Assembly: GCA_035771175.1 (NCBI GenBank)
Contig: CM069598.1
Span: forward strand, 9,118,314 to 9,182,313
Length of the DNA: 64,000 nucleotides
Origin: Paratinospora sagittata
Taxonomy: Eukaryota; Streptophyta; Magnoliopsida; Ranunculales; Menispermaceae
Reading direction: 5' to 3'
Each line of letters opens with the position of its first letter. Positions within the stretch are counted from its first letter, which is position 1. The notes beneath the pieces are model-generated. The model had not been told where the DNA came from. It ran no database searches and saw only the letters and a list, made by a program, of their open reading frames with translations. This document shows positions 36,202 through 49,500 of this stretch, piece by piece. The position numbers and the translations under genes are program-made.

Positions 36202-39200
36202 CTATCGCTGGCTAAGCTTCTTCTTTTTTGCTGCTTTCCTCAACCTATCACGTCTCTCCTCTTCTTCAATGAGCTTAAGCTCTCTTTCATCTTCCTCCAT
36301 AGCAATTATTGAGCTGTTATTGTTTCAAAGATATCAAAAGACTGTCAGTTACATACCTCAACAAGCAAACAGATCTCTAAATGGTCATAATATATATATA
36401 TATAAAGCAAAAAACTACGCACCTCAATTGCTCTTCTTCCAGTATATCATCAAAGTTTGCCTCCATGTTGCTGTCGTCTTCATCAACCCCAGCATATTTT
36501 CTAGGATCGTATCTGCAAATGATTGAACATTTAATTTCCAACTGCTCTCACAAACTAAATAAAAGATGAAAATTACTTGAACAAGCTAGTCACTAGGTAA
36601 ATTTGTTCTATTCGGTATGATATAGATATTTTATCGATAAGACATGAAAAGAACTTGAACAAGCTGAAAAACTAAATTTCCTGCCCTTGATACAAAGCTT
36701 TGAAACTGATTATAAAGTTTTGTTTATTTGGGTAAGAAAACCAACAAAAAGACTAACACCATATTCATTAAATCTTGGTTATATAGGAGGCAGCCAACTT
36801 ATATTGGAAAAAGAAAGCTTACCCGAACATTTTTCTGATTATAGCCTGGGGGTCATCCTCGTCGTCGTCGTCATCAAAGAACGGTCTACTGGGTCTCTTC
36901 TTTGGACGGTCCAATGGTGCAGGAGGACGTGAAGGGATTTGTTTAGGAGGAGGCTTAATCTGAAGAATTTAATGCAAATGACCAAGATAAACAACCATGC
37001 AATAAAACTGTTAAGTGTAAAATTATAGTTTAAATGAAACTAATTTTGTGTGTGTTTGAATTCAATAAGTGAGACAAAAACCTGAGGTTTTGAGGTTGAT
37101 ACTGCCGGCTTTGACATGGGTTTAGGTCTATCTGGCTGTTGAAGCCTGGGTTTAGGTCTATCTGGTTGATGAAGCACCCTTTTCTGCTCCAGCGGCCGCT
37201 TCTGTACAGATGAATGTGATGCAGGCAATGGCGGTTTCTGGACACTGGATATGGGTCTTTTCACACCCATTGAAGAAGCCTTCTTGTCGATGGTGGGGGC
37301 TGACATCTTACTTGAACAAGGAAACTTACTTGGAGCTGCCATTTTAGAGGCCAATACTTTTGGACCCATGGGCCGAACATTCACATTTCCCGAGCTACTG
37401 GAATGCAGTCTCCTTGGATCTGCTGAGGTCATACTATGCCTACTTTGAGGAGTTACCTTGTTTTGAGCAGGTTTAGCATGCATTTGGCGGTTTGTATGAA
37501 GCAACTTCCTTTCCTGAAACCCATTTGAAACTGCCTTGCTACCATTGCTCACTGGCTGCTTATTTTTAGGTGGGCCATGAGCAGATTGAACAGCTAGTAC
37601 ATCAGCAAAAGGCCTGTATAAGTTTCTTCCATAAAAATACCACATGCAAAGCTACATAAATCAAAATCCCAAAGGAAAATATAGCAATAAACTCACCAGG
37701 TTTTGGAACAGAAATATTTCGTTGTGGAAGTTCTTTTGCAGGTGCAGGGAGCTCTGCATCATCAGACAAGAGAAAAGAATAATCTCGCAAGTCCTTGAGC
37801 TTCTGTGCTTTTAATTTTGCCTGCAGCAATTACATACGGCATCATTACATTACACCAGTCATTTCTACAAGACCAGACCAATAATAGCAGCTTAAAACTG
37901 TTACCTGATCAACAATCTTCATCTGTGGTTTGTTGACACCAGGTCGTGTTCCAGAATTTGCCAAAGGATAGCTTTTTCCACTCTGCACGTCAAGCATTCA
38001 AACAATTAAAGAGGGAATAAGATAAAAGAGGAAGACTTAATTTTTACACATTCCAATCTTCAATATAGATGACTATCAGCACAAGGATCATGCACCTAAG
38101 TAGGACAGTATATGGTACAAAAATCTACCAGATAACACGGATCCTATCCATTGATACTTGTCACCCTAGCACAGGCAGGATAGCATACCCCAAAAGGTCA
38201 GGTTGATTTTTGATTGGTTGATTCTTGTTTATCCTTTTATACAAATTTGACTTCTATTATTTAGATAGTTACACAAAATTAATCAGTGAAACTATGTGTA
38301 CAACATAGACTTAATTAAGTAGTCGTGGGAATTTTTTCAAGCTACCTCTGCATTGCTTTGCCACCATGAAATCATTTGTTGATTCACAATGCAAGTTTGC
38401 CCGATTAAAACATGATGTGTCTCCTTATGTTCCTAAATTGTGACATGTTTCTGCATGGCTCATAAAAGCAGTGCCATTATCATGTACAACTCTAAAGCTA
38501 CCGGTTCCATGAACTTACAGTATTATGTGTGTTTGACGTCCTTGCTGCCAAATGCTGAGTTTCCAGCAGTGATTTCCTTTCTTGGATGACTCTTTGAGAA
38601 ATAGCAGGCTGAGAAGGGCCAAAGAAGGAGCCATAGCTGCACAATAGTAATAATTTTTCAAAAATAGAACAGCATGTAATTTACATGATACATATTTAGA
38701 AAATAGCAGGGTGGGTAACAATAAATAAATAAATATCCACCACCAAACATCATAAAAGCCTTAATTTTCAACAGCATAATTCTAAATTCTTCAATTTTTT
38801 TCACCTTGCATGGATATGTACAATCTTTGGCCAAAACAATAAAATATGTATAAGTAAATAGAACTCTAGTCTCTTATCGTACAGAAAAAAAAAAAAAAAA
38901 AAAAAAAAAGAGGAGAGAGAAACAACTCTAAAATACCACACCAGTGAATTAAAATAAAGTCACTTCTATGACTTAACTGGTCAAGATCATCATCATGCAA
39001 TTTAAACCATGCTTGAACTAACAAGTTCCTAGATCTGAACTTTTGTAGAGCCCCTAATATTTATTCGATCTTTATAAAGTTCATGCACACTAGTTCAAGA
39101 TAATAGATCAATGTCTAAGGTCTTACAGTAAAATAAAAGAGGCAATCTGCATTAGGTAGCTCCTAGTTGGTGTAAAATATTGTCAGATCAATTGTTACAT

Positions 39201-40443
39201 GAATCTGCATGAAGGAAGCAGATTCATGTATCCATGTAGTTGGAAAGGGCTTTGTTATGGTTGAGTTGAACATCTGGGTTCTAATAGTTTTCCCACTCAG
39301 GTAGAAGGGATTTGAACTACAAGTCATGCAACGATTAAAATTGGACGAACCCCTCCTCCACTCTGTGCTAATCAGCATAAAACTAGGCCTAATTTTTTTT
39401 TTTCCCTTTCTACCTTCCGTGATAAGGCAACCTGCATCAAGCGATAGCAATGGTTCACAGGCATTCTTTCTCAGCACAAAGCACAATCTAAGTTCGTTAA
39501 CCAATGCGTTGCTACTCCTAAAGCATCTACTTCACACTAAGCCGGCAATACATCAACTACACTCTCACATGAAATAAAATAGCCTACAACAAACACCATC
39601 TTCCATGTAGCCTGTCAATTACCCATTACAAATCATAAACTATATCATTGCGATTGAAATCACGTACAGTCCATAACACACCATAGATTTATGAGCTACA
39701 ACAAAGAGTAATCAATACATGCAGAAAGGAACTTCCAATCAAAAGACAGTTATCGCCATGTAACATAACTCACTTGTCATATGGCAGTCGGTTTTTCTTC
39801 TCTTGCGACTTGCTACCGAAAGACCCATTCTCTTTCTTCACTTGCTTCCGAAGTGCTTCTTTAAGCTTCTGCCTTATCTCAAGGTACTCCAATTCCTCTT
39901 TACTGGGCTTTGGATCTTCTTCTTCTTCCTCCTCCTCATCATACCCCTCCTCTACAAATTGCTCCTCTTGATCATCATCATCGTATTCATACTCATCTAA
40001 ATTCTCTTCGGATCTATAAATCTTCTGTAACACGAGTCAGGAGAAAAATAAAATTTTTATAATCAAAACCAGTCAGCTGAACTTCAGGAATTACAGATTT
40101 ACGACTTTTAAAAAGAAACCCCAAATCCAACAAATTAAAAAAGCCCTAAATTCAGTCGACAAAAAAAAAACCCTAAAATTCGAAAAATTTTGCAAGGGGA
40201 GATAAATTCGAGTTCTTGAAATAGAATATACAAAGAAAAAGAAAAAGAAAACTCAAATCCCAGATAGAGAATCAATCATTATTCAAATTTCTTCCCTTCC
40301 AGAATCAACAAATTTAGGGCTTGAAAACACGGGTTTCATTGAAACCTAGGGTTTCGACCAAAAATCCACAATCTAGTGTTGAAACATTGGGAATCTAATT
40401 CAATGAAAAAAATGAAAGAAAGGAGTAACCGTACCTGTAGCAT
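36202..40443 (-). CDS. SPT2: SPT2 chromatin protein homologue
   Basis: Nuclear histone-binding factor of the SPT2 family, linked to transcription elongation and H3-H4 handling. Nine coding exons: 40443-40435, 40024-39774, 38636-38519, 37982-37905, 37820-37697, 37593-37082, 36959-36823, 36512-36423, 36313-36202; all GT-AG, total 1431 nt, 476 residues, in frame. N-terminus acidic (DDDDQEEQFVEEGYDEEEEEEE), then EELEYLEIRQKLKEALRK and NYGSFFGPSQPAISQRVIQE, both conserved in plant SPT2. A long Ser/Lys/Pro-rich low-complexity middle (exon 6) follows. The C-terminal SPT2 signature is spread over exons 7-9: RPFFDDDDEDDPQAIIRKMFG, YDPRKYAG, NMEANFDDILEEEQ and a Lys/Arg helix ending KKKKLSQR. Start: the first exon codes only Met-Leu-Gln. 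The exon 5/6 junction has two candidate acceptors (37593 preferred; 37613 breaks the frame with the strong donor). Confidence 0.93.
38883..38909. repeat. Poly-A run in SPT2 intron 3
   Basis: About 27 A on the plus strand (poly-T in the transcript) within the intron between exons 3 and 4's upstream neighbour, that is between 39774 and 38636. Confidence 0.8.
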
Positions 40444-41456
40444 TATAATGGAGAAAACAAGAGGGATTCTTCAGGCTGCAACGTAGATATGGAGAGAATC
40501 GCGAGGGAGAGCTCTGAAAAATTAGGAATTGAGATGCAATGCAGCGATCGCCACCACCGATAAACCTAGATGAAAATATAAAGAAGAAATTGACGTCTGG
40601 AGATGAATTGAACGTTTCACCTGCGCCTGAGAGAACGAGAACGAAGCAGAAGAGCGAAATCGATAGCAGAATAAATGGAACAATGGAGAATCCCAGGTCG
40701 GGCGCGTGATTTATTAATATATATATATAACGTAAGAAAATTATATATATATAAAAATAGCCCGGTTCCTAGATTGTTATTCTTTTATATATTTTTTCTA
40801 TAATTATATGAAATAATTTTAGCTGTATACAAATATACAGATTCATTTAAATGGCGCCTTAGCTTTAGATTTAATAAAATAAAAAAAAATAAATTAATAC
40901 AGTAATTTTAAAAAATGCTTAGTTGAATTAAATACATAATGATTCATTATAAAAATTTTATTTATTTTAATTACTAAATAACAAGAATTACATGCAAAGC
41001 AAGTATAAAAATATGAGAAGCGGAGGAAAGACTGTAAAAATTATTATATTACCCAACAATAAATTTTTCAAAATAAAAAGTAACTATAAAATTCACAGGG
41101 CTAGTTTTAAAACTTTGGCAAAAATCACCATACAGTGAGCCCTCTAAAGCATTTCTATAATGAGTAGTATAGATAATTATTTCATGGGCCTTTTCTTTCT
41201 TTTGCATTAGCATTTCTGCAGTGTAACAAAACAAAAATATTTTAAAAGAAAAAGAAACTGCAGCAAAATGGGTCCATAAGTAACTGTTTTAATTTATGTA
41301 AAGGTAAGCTTACAATAATTAGATTAACATTACACTAACTTGTAAAGGACACCCAAAAAAAAATGCATTCTAATTATCTCATTTTCCTTCAAAATGCCTT
41401 AAGCTTATTAAAGTTCTAAGCTTTCCAAGTGCAAATGAAGAAAAACTACCACAATT
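40444..41456. other. Intergenic, SPT2 5' leader and upstream region
   Basis: The first 250 bp is probably the SPT2 leader and promoter; the GCGC-containing stretch near 40690-40712 is more GC-rich than its surroundings. No TATA box stands out. Beyond it AT-rich DNA runs to the end of the ubiquitin-like gene; no gene seen. Confidence 0.5.
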
Positions 41457-42215
41457 TCAGTTAATCTCGCGAGTTACAGTCCCTTTGAACACATACAGAA
41501 AATCCCCATTTTCAACACCATGCCAGTGGAGACTGCAATTTTCTTGCATGATTCTTTGTTTATGAATGAAGAAATAGTCATCTTGAGGAAGAAGCTTTTT
41601 ATTCAACAACTTTGTTAAATCAGCAACTGTAACCGAGTCCTTTACCTCTAATGGAATTATTGCTGAATTAAGCAAACAAGATGGAGTTTGCACCATAAAA
41701 CTCAATCTTCTTGTTGGGCACTCAATTCTTCCACAGTTCATCATATTCTTTTGGATCACAGTGACTACTGATTTATCACAGACACCATAGTCGCTTAACC
41801 GTCGATTCTCCTCGTTCATTGCTTTACCCGAAAAGAGAAGTTTTAGCCGTTTGATCGGAGTGCCGTTAATGATATGTATCTTCTCCATCAAACTTCTCAC
41901 TGTTTCTGCAGTTTCTACTTCTAAATCTATCATTTTGGTTGATATCTTGATGGTGATATGAATCTTATTGTTAGGAAGTACTGGGTCATGATCACTTGGT
42001 TTAATGGAGAGAGCAATCTTTGAACCTTCACTAATAATTGGATAATCTTCCATGTCAAGTCCATCTATTAACTCAAACCCATAAAAGGATAGATTCTGGG
42101 CAGCTACTTGAACTCCCAAGATGTGTTCTATCTTCTGTTTTACTTCAAGAACTGGTTCATTAAGACCCACTTCCATGTCAAATTCGCCGTCTTTTGTGAC
42201 TATCACGATGTTCAT
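41457..42215 (-). CDS. Protein with three tandem ubiquitin-like domains
   Basis: 252 residues in one coding exon. Three beta-grasp segments follow each other: residues 1-72 (MNIVIVTKDGEF to KIALSIKP), about 84-156 (KIHITIKISTKMIDLEVETA to VVTVIQK, with LLFSGKAMNEENRRLSDYG as in ubiquitin's KLIFAGKQLED), and about 169-248 (RLSFMVQTPS to FLYVFKGTV). The family is the plant ubiquitin-superfamily proteins of unknown role. No domain ends in Gly-Gly, so the chain is unlikely to be processed to free modifier, and lysine positions of ubiquitin are not kept. A 5' untranslated intron (42323-42223, GTAATT donor, TTGCAG acceptor) is likely, so the ATG at 42215 is preferred over 42365, whose extension reads through that intron. 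Function unknown. Confidence 0.85.
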   Translation of the reverse strand: MNIVIVTKDGEFDMEVGLNEPVLEVKQKIEHILGVQVAAQNLSFYGFELIDGLDMEDYPIISEGSKIALSIKPSDHDPVLPNNKIHITIKISTKMIDLEVETAETVRSLMEKIHIINGTPIKRLKLLFSGKAMNEENRRLSDYGVCDKSVVTVIQKNMMNCGRIECPTRRLSFMVQTPSCLLNSAIIPLEVKDSVTVADLTKLLNKKLLPQDDYFFIHKQRIMQENCSLHWHGVENGDFLYVFKGTVTREIN

Positions 42216-42222
42216 CGTTTTT

Positions 42223-42323
42223 CTGCAAATCAAGGTTTGAAACAAGAAATTAGTAGTTATCAATGCAACTAGGAGAAACAGTGGAGAATTAGTTTCAAGG
42301 ATTAATGAAGAAGATATAATTAC
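42223..42323 (-). other. Probable 5' UTR intron of the ubiquitin-like gene
   Basis: Donor AAG|GTAATTAT at 42323 and acceptor TTTGCAG ending at 42223, 8 bases before the ATG. Its in-frame translation is hydrophobic and unlike the protein. Inferred from splice sites only. Confidence 0.6.
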
Positions 42324-42365
42324 CTTAGTTGAGCTGTAAGAATTTGAGCAAGTTTGATCAATCAC

Positions 42366-43503
42366 TGCTTCCTTTGTGATTAGCTGAAATGATGAGAGGT
42401 GAATTTAAATGTAAAAATTCATGCTAGAAGAATGGGGTGTGTAACTAATTTTTTGTGTTTCATTCATTCATTCATTCATCTAAGATGCATTTGTTCTAAG
42501 ACACAGAGGATATGTGCACATGGTGCTGTTGGAGTATCTGCTTGCATGAATGCATGGGAAATTACATCCAATGTAGGATTTAGAGATCAAGATGAGATTA
42601 ACTAGTTTTTAAGCAAGTGAGGAATCCTTCAATCTCTGATGAAGAGTGTAATCATGACTTTCAAGTATGTCTGTGGAGGAGTTCAGTTAAATTTTAATGT
42701 CTCAGTTTATTAAAGGAAATAACAGTTTTCAGCTCTATGTCAGAACTGGGTTTGTAGCATGCAAATATTGTGATTTTTGTCAGCCCTTATCATGCTAGTT
42801 TCACCTTTTCTTAATTTATTTATTTATTTTTGGGTATAAGACATAAGACAAACAAGCTCATCACTGCTTCCATTCAAGTTCTGTTGGATAACTTCCATTC
42901 CAAATGTGCATCTCATTGAAAATCTTCATTTGCATACTTAAAAATTGATAATCAAATTAGATGAGAGCAAGGATTTTTTTGTTTTCAGTCATTAACTTGA
43001 ACATGCCACTCTGTTTAATATTTAAAAGCTTGAAGGGAGAAGTATTTTAGCTACATTATTTGTTGGGTCATCCCAAATCAAACTAAATACTTCAATAAAT
43101 AGCAGCCAGATTGCCCAAATTGTTGCTTCTGAAGGGAGAAAAAAGGATGATCTTCAAATCAAATTTTGACTAATAACATTCTTAGCTGAGACAATTTCAT
43201 CTTTGGATCAACTTTGGAAGAATTAAAATTCTTGACTCAGACAAATTCAACCCCCAAAATGCCTTGCCTTGTAAACACCAACAAACAATTACTGAACAGT
43301 ATCATTGACAAACTTAGCTTGAAAAGCCTACCTAATTACTCTCATTCAAATTGCCTCATCACTTGTGTACAGACCTACAATCACTAATTCAGTTAGTAAT
43401 TGCCCCAGGAACATCAAAACTTCAAATGGATCCAGAACAAACTTTACAAGGAGTGTAAAAGAAGAAATAAATAAATAAATAAAACGATCGAGTCAGTAGA
43501 GAA
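42366..43503. other. Intergenic between the ubiquitin-like gene and TDP1
   Basis: Promoter flank of the ubiquitin-like gene and 3' flank of TDP1. An ATTC repeat (42462-42479) is present. No gene recognised. Confidence 0.5.
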
Positions 43504-46500
43504 TCAGGAATCTTGGATGTACAGTTGAACATGCCTGGGCCAAAGTTGACCGTGCACATCCTTTGTGTTATACCGCCTATCCCATGACCAAGGTACATCT
43601 GCAACAAGAAGGAAATTTCATGTAAATACACAATGGAATATATTGACTTATCTTTCTAAATAGGCAACAGTGTTCACTTAAAGAGTCACACCCGACCTTC
43701 AGAAGAGTAAGGTTGTGGAGGAAGCTCATATGGTACGGGTAATTGAATCACATTAGAAGGTGAGGTTTGATTCGGGTTTCCTTGCCAACATAGAGTCACC
43801 AAGTCTGTTTTACAATCTTGGCCATTTCTTGAAGATGTGCATTTCTCCTGTGTGCAAGGGAAAAACCAAAATGCAGATGAAGACTTGAGCTTTCCTTTCA
43901 ATCGAAAATAAACTATTGTCGCATGACTGACTGTCTTGCTACAGCACTCAGCAGAACACCATGGTTAATTAGATACTTGGAAGTCTAGATTAAACCAATT
44001 ACCTCATTTCGACCACCATTTTCTGTACAGGAGAACCCACAACCATCTTTAATGGATGATGGCAAGAACAACACCCCCAGCTAAAATGACAAAAACAAAA
44101 ATAAAAGGGTTGTCATTTACATTTTTCTTTTAAGCAAATGTGCCAAAGAAAACTTAGTATCGAAGATGGATTTCATGTATGAGACACTAAAAAAAAACCT
44201 TGTTATTTCAGTTCAGAAGTAGACATGGCAACTTCTTCAGGATACCAGTTGAGTTTTAATATCCAACGTCAGCTCTAAATGAACATCAATTGAAGTCTCA
44301 TAATAGCAGGTGGAATCTTTTACTTTCCGAAAAATCCTATAATTGTATGCAATTGTGCATTAAAATTATGAGCTTTTGGGGAAATAGTGCTTTGAGATTT
44401 CTAGAAGGAAGAATAACTTGAACCAAACTTTGCCTTAGCAGTTTCATGATTAATGATCTCTAAAGAAAATCCATCCTTTATAAGTCTATTAGATATAATA
44501 GGTATCTGAAAAATCAGGATGATAATGTAATATTGACAAGACAGTCCAGTTCTAGACTAGACACTTTCTATTTGATTATTGATAGATTAACAATGCTAGA
44601 ACAACTGAAGGGTGTTTGATAAGAGTTATAAGGTGGACAGGGCAGGCCAACCCCAGCTGGTTCAAGAAAGAAAGGTACGCTTGCAAGTATGTAATGATAA
44701 CAGGTTGGTGGTCAGGTCCATCAGGATGAGCTGAGTGGCCTATAGGATTGACCATGAGACATCAGCTGATTGACTGACCAGGTGATGTAGACTAGCCAAC
44801 GAGCAACATCATTGAGGTCTTTGGCCCCAAGTCTAAATCTGTGCCCTCTCAGTAGTAAAGGCTGGATTTTTGGCAGGCCGAGCACATTGCAGCACAGGCT
44901 TTCTATATTGGTGACCCAACAATGGTTGACAATGCTACCAGAATGGTCATTTGAATATATGCAGTTGGCTTGAGAGAATGGTGCATAAAATATAATAAAA
45001 TCTCGAGTAGAGGATAACACCTCATAAGAACGGATCATAAGTTGGGTATTATTCTTCTGAAGAGCACCCCAAGCAGCTTTACTGAGATTCGCTGAAGTTA
45101 GTAGAAACCAACTGTTGAAGAAGAAAATTCATTTTCAGAATTAAAACCAGAAAACAAGTATGATTTTAAGAATAAACAGCTCCAGAAATACTATACAGAA
45201 CTGTGTAAGCATACTTCACAGGTAGGAGATAAGTCCTTACGCTAGGTTTTGGTCGTTATATCGAGCATACGTCTTTATATGAGGCATTGCACGACTGAAA
45301 CACCAGATAAACTTGTTATTACATCACTAGTTCACTACATGGCATGACCAGAATTTAGTGCTCCATGTTGAATGATAAATAAGAATTAAACATTGCATAC
45401 ATGCATACAATTCAGGTTGCTCAAAATAGGGACACATTGAAACATGCTCATAAAGCTTCATTCATAGATCGAAGATGGATCATAAGCTTAACAACATTTC
45501 TGGTATCTCTTTAGAGGCCTTCATATCCCAGATGGACTCCAAGAAGTTGGGGCCTTTGGGTTCACAAAATCCCAGTGGTTTAATAATGCAAGATCTATGA
45601 AGTACGTATCCTATCCATTAAACAAAATGTAACAATCTTGACAGAGATAAAAAGCCCATGAGTCAAGAATCTATATTTTTCAGATGAGTATTTGATGAAG
45701 TTTCAAGGTGAGACCCTTTTCAGTTGATATCTAATAACAGAAACCGAGACTGAGGTGCGTATTTTTCACTGAATAATACGTAGTGTAATGATAACCCCAT
45801 TACGTTTTCCCAATGTCCACACAGAATAATCATTGATCTGTTCATAACATATTTTTGAGTTTGCTTGAAATATTATACGTGCTATGTAGCATGTCAAAAT
45901 TGATACTGTAACAGTCTAGAAAGAAATAAAAGAAATTTGACTGAAAACTACGCAAAGAAAACATAATCTGCATCTGATGGGGTATCTTTCTACTTCTCAG
46001 TTATCAATCTTTCTACTTCTACCTTTGGTAAGTTGCTGAACCGATTAGCATACCCAAAAAATTCATTTAAAACTATGTCATTATAGTCGAGAGAGGAAGA
46101 GGTTTATCATGTGGAAGAAAACACTGGAGCTAAAAAATCTTTACCCAAGCCCAGAGGTGTTTTATCCTCTGAGAAGCCTGATGACATTGATGATGCTAAC
46201 TCTGCCATCCAATTCTCATCCAGAGAGCCAAGAGAGGAAAACTGAAAGAAGTCAATGGAAATTCTTTTTCAACATGAATCATGGATCCATCATGTTAAAA
46301 TGTCAGATAAGAAGAATATATTATAAATATCAACATTGAAAACCCTATTGGAGTTATGTTGATATTCATAATTCGCCCTCTACTTATTAGAAGAATTTCA
46401 TTTATAAGCCACTCATGCAAGAAATGAACATAAATCTCAGATATCCTTGATACTATACTACTCTATTTTGCATCAGACACAATTCTACAGTAAGGGCTCA

Positions 46501-49500
46501 ATTTAGCATCCAGCACAAATAATAAAATGAAAAAGGAAGCACAAAGAAGGCGTAGAATTCCAAGAGAAAAAAAAAAAGGTATAGTATTTGCACATAACTT
46601 AGCCTGCGTAGGTATGAAAACTGACAATTAAAGAGAGAAAAATGTAGCTACTGCCTACATGTTTAAAAAAAGTGACCAGTAGGCCAATCATACCTGATAA
46701 ACAAGAGGAGAATTTTGAAATTTTTTATCAAAAACACACTCCTGCAGAACAGTTCGTAGCTTCATATGTCCCCACTTTTTCAGATTGACACCCTTGTGAT
46801 ACCCAGGAACCGATGCAATCAGTCGAACCTAGAAACATAAAAAGTAAAAAAAAAATTGGAAGAAAGGAAATTGGAATTAATAAATAAATTATTAGATATC
46901 TGAAACAAAAATTGTGGGATTAGCAGGAGTAGTATGACTGTATGAGAACTATTCTCTACCTATATAGTGTTTGAGAAACAACAGTATTAACAGTATTGCA
47001 TACATTCTACAAGAACTGCAATAAGAATTCAACACAAAAGCTCCAGTTATGTCAATAAATTTCCTCTTACTCTTTCACTACAGTTAACAATTAATATGCC
47101 ACTTTTCTAAGTACCCAATTGTCTTTGTTGTGTGTCCAAATCATCTTATTTAGCTCTTTTCCATTTTATCTTCATTTGGGGTTAGGGTTGTGCCGACTAT
47201 CTCCAAAATGAATTCATTTAACATTTACATTTCTATTACACTTTGTTCTTATTGGTGAACATTCTATTCCATAAAGCATAGTTAGTTTAATAGCAATCTT
47301 ATTTAAAATTTTCTTTTAACTTTAATAAAATATGTTGATCATATTATTTTGTGGAAGAACTTCTTCATTAACCCAACTTGTTTACATTCTCTAATTGATG
47401 TTATCCCCTATTTCTCCCATTTTATAAATAATCAAGCACGAGTACCTACATTTTAACTCTTTGGTGTATCATAATTTTCAATCTTTACTTCAACTCAACT
47501 TGTATTTCTCATGCACAAAAATTATAGTTTGCGAATTAATCTTACTTCTATGTCAAGTAAGCCCTTGATAGAGATGAGTCGAGGAAGTGGACTCATGTTA
47601 TCAACCCCATATAGTTGGGAAAAGGTTTTGTTCAGTTGAATTGAATTCAATCTTTGTTTTTGTCTTGTTAATGAATTAAACTATATTGGGAATTAATTCT
47701 ATATTTGCAATTTAAAGAAAAAAAAAAACAGAATATAGAGATTTTAGGATTAATATGTTCAGTCAATTCATTTATAACTAGTGGAAAAAGATACATGCTT
47801 GAGGTTGATCCTTGATGAAAAGGAATTGTGATTGAGATCTCACTAGTATCTCCTATTATTGTTTTTATGATGATTATCACTCTATCATACATATCCTTTA
47901 TCAAGCCAATATACTTATTTATAACTCCTTTTCCTTTATCGAAAACATGCCATATTATATCTCTAAGTATGAACCTATGAAATAAATGTCTACTCTAGTT
48001 AAATCTTGCTTTCTATCAAGTTTGCCCCTTAATAAAGTTATTCTGATACAAATAATGACTAATGACTAATGGAGATGAAATAAGTCAATGTGATAATTGG
48101 ATAGAAAGTACACTGGCATAATTATGATAATAGAGCTAGATTACATGCCAGTCCAAAGACAGAACTCATGACTAGCAAAGAGCTGCTAGAGACAAGATTT
48201 AGAATTTTTTTTTAAGTTCAAGTGGATCAATGTTAATGCCTCAAAATTTTCGTTTTCACATTTAATGAGTGAAATGTTGACCAGTTGACTCATTCAAATC
48301 CATGTAGACCAACATTTGATACCATGCTTCGAAATGTGTAAGATTATCTAACCTAGATTCAGCATATCCCCTAAATCATGCATGAGAACAGAACCAAGAA
48401 GATATTAAACCATTACGGCACTAGAAGCTCCTTGTATTCCTTCCCTTGAAGAATAAGGGTTCAAGCAAAACATTCATACTGTTTTAGTATTGTGAGGCCA
48501 CATATACCCTGATGATATGATTATAATGACCACAAACCACCAATCTATCAAACAGCATTAATTAATCATGGGAAACTGAACACAAGAAGACGTATGAAAC
48601 TGGGGAAGCATGAACATCAGGAACAGAGAAAATGAGAATTAAAATGGATCTGTTTGAATAAATGAATACTTCCCCCTAAGATTAAGCAACATCCATCACA
48701 AGCATTGCAAAGAAAATAAATAGTCAAATTGAAAGAGTTAAGACACAGTTTTATACACACAAAATTGGCAATAACAAATTAGAACCACTGACAGCTTAAA
48801 TAAATATCAACAGAAAATCTGAAGCAAACATTATCATCAATGCAATCTTAGGACTATAAGTAAGAACAAACTCAACAGCAAAGGGGAATAATAAACAACC
48901 ATTAGAAGCATAGGAATTGAAAGATACCGTTGCACTGCTATAATCAAACTTCTTAAAAAATAATGGGTTGATCTTGACATTGCCAATAACAGGTATATTG
49001 ACACTGAACTCGGGCCACTGCAAACATCCAAAAACAATAATAACTTTTCTGACAAAGTTATTCAAATTTTGAGAGAGAGAGAGAGAGAGAGGCTAGAGTC
49101 CTCAAGTAGCAAGAATATCTTTAAAAACACGTCCTCTATGTCCAAAAACTGATTTTTTTTTTTTTTCCAACTATAGAGAACCTTTTCCTTTATGGCTTTT
49201 AAAGGATACAAATAAAAGTAAACTCTGAATAGACAGCTTTGCAAATCCCATGGGAACCAGATGATTATTTGGAGACTAAGACACTGCAGGCAACCAAAAT
49301 CTCCTAATTATGATTGGTCATATAAGCAAGATAACAGAAAATGGATTGCTTAGTTACTAGCACATTATTCTTTTGCATTCTATTAGAATTTGTACCTTGT
49401 ATTTTCTTTTTCTTTTGGTACTCAAACCACATTCAACAGTCCATCCAAAAAAAAAAAGAGCACATTCAAGTATTCAATAGTACCTGTTATGCAATGATAC

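Noticed and set aside
45480..45620. Candidate for the missing TDP1 exon
   Set aside because: It is open for about 30 codons on either strand but shows none of the expected conserved residues and lacks fitting splice sites.
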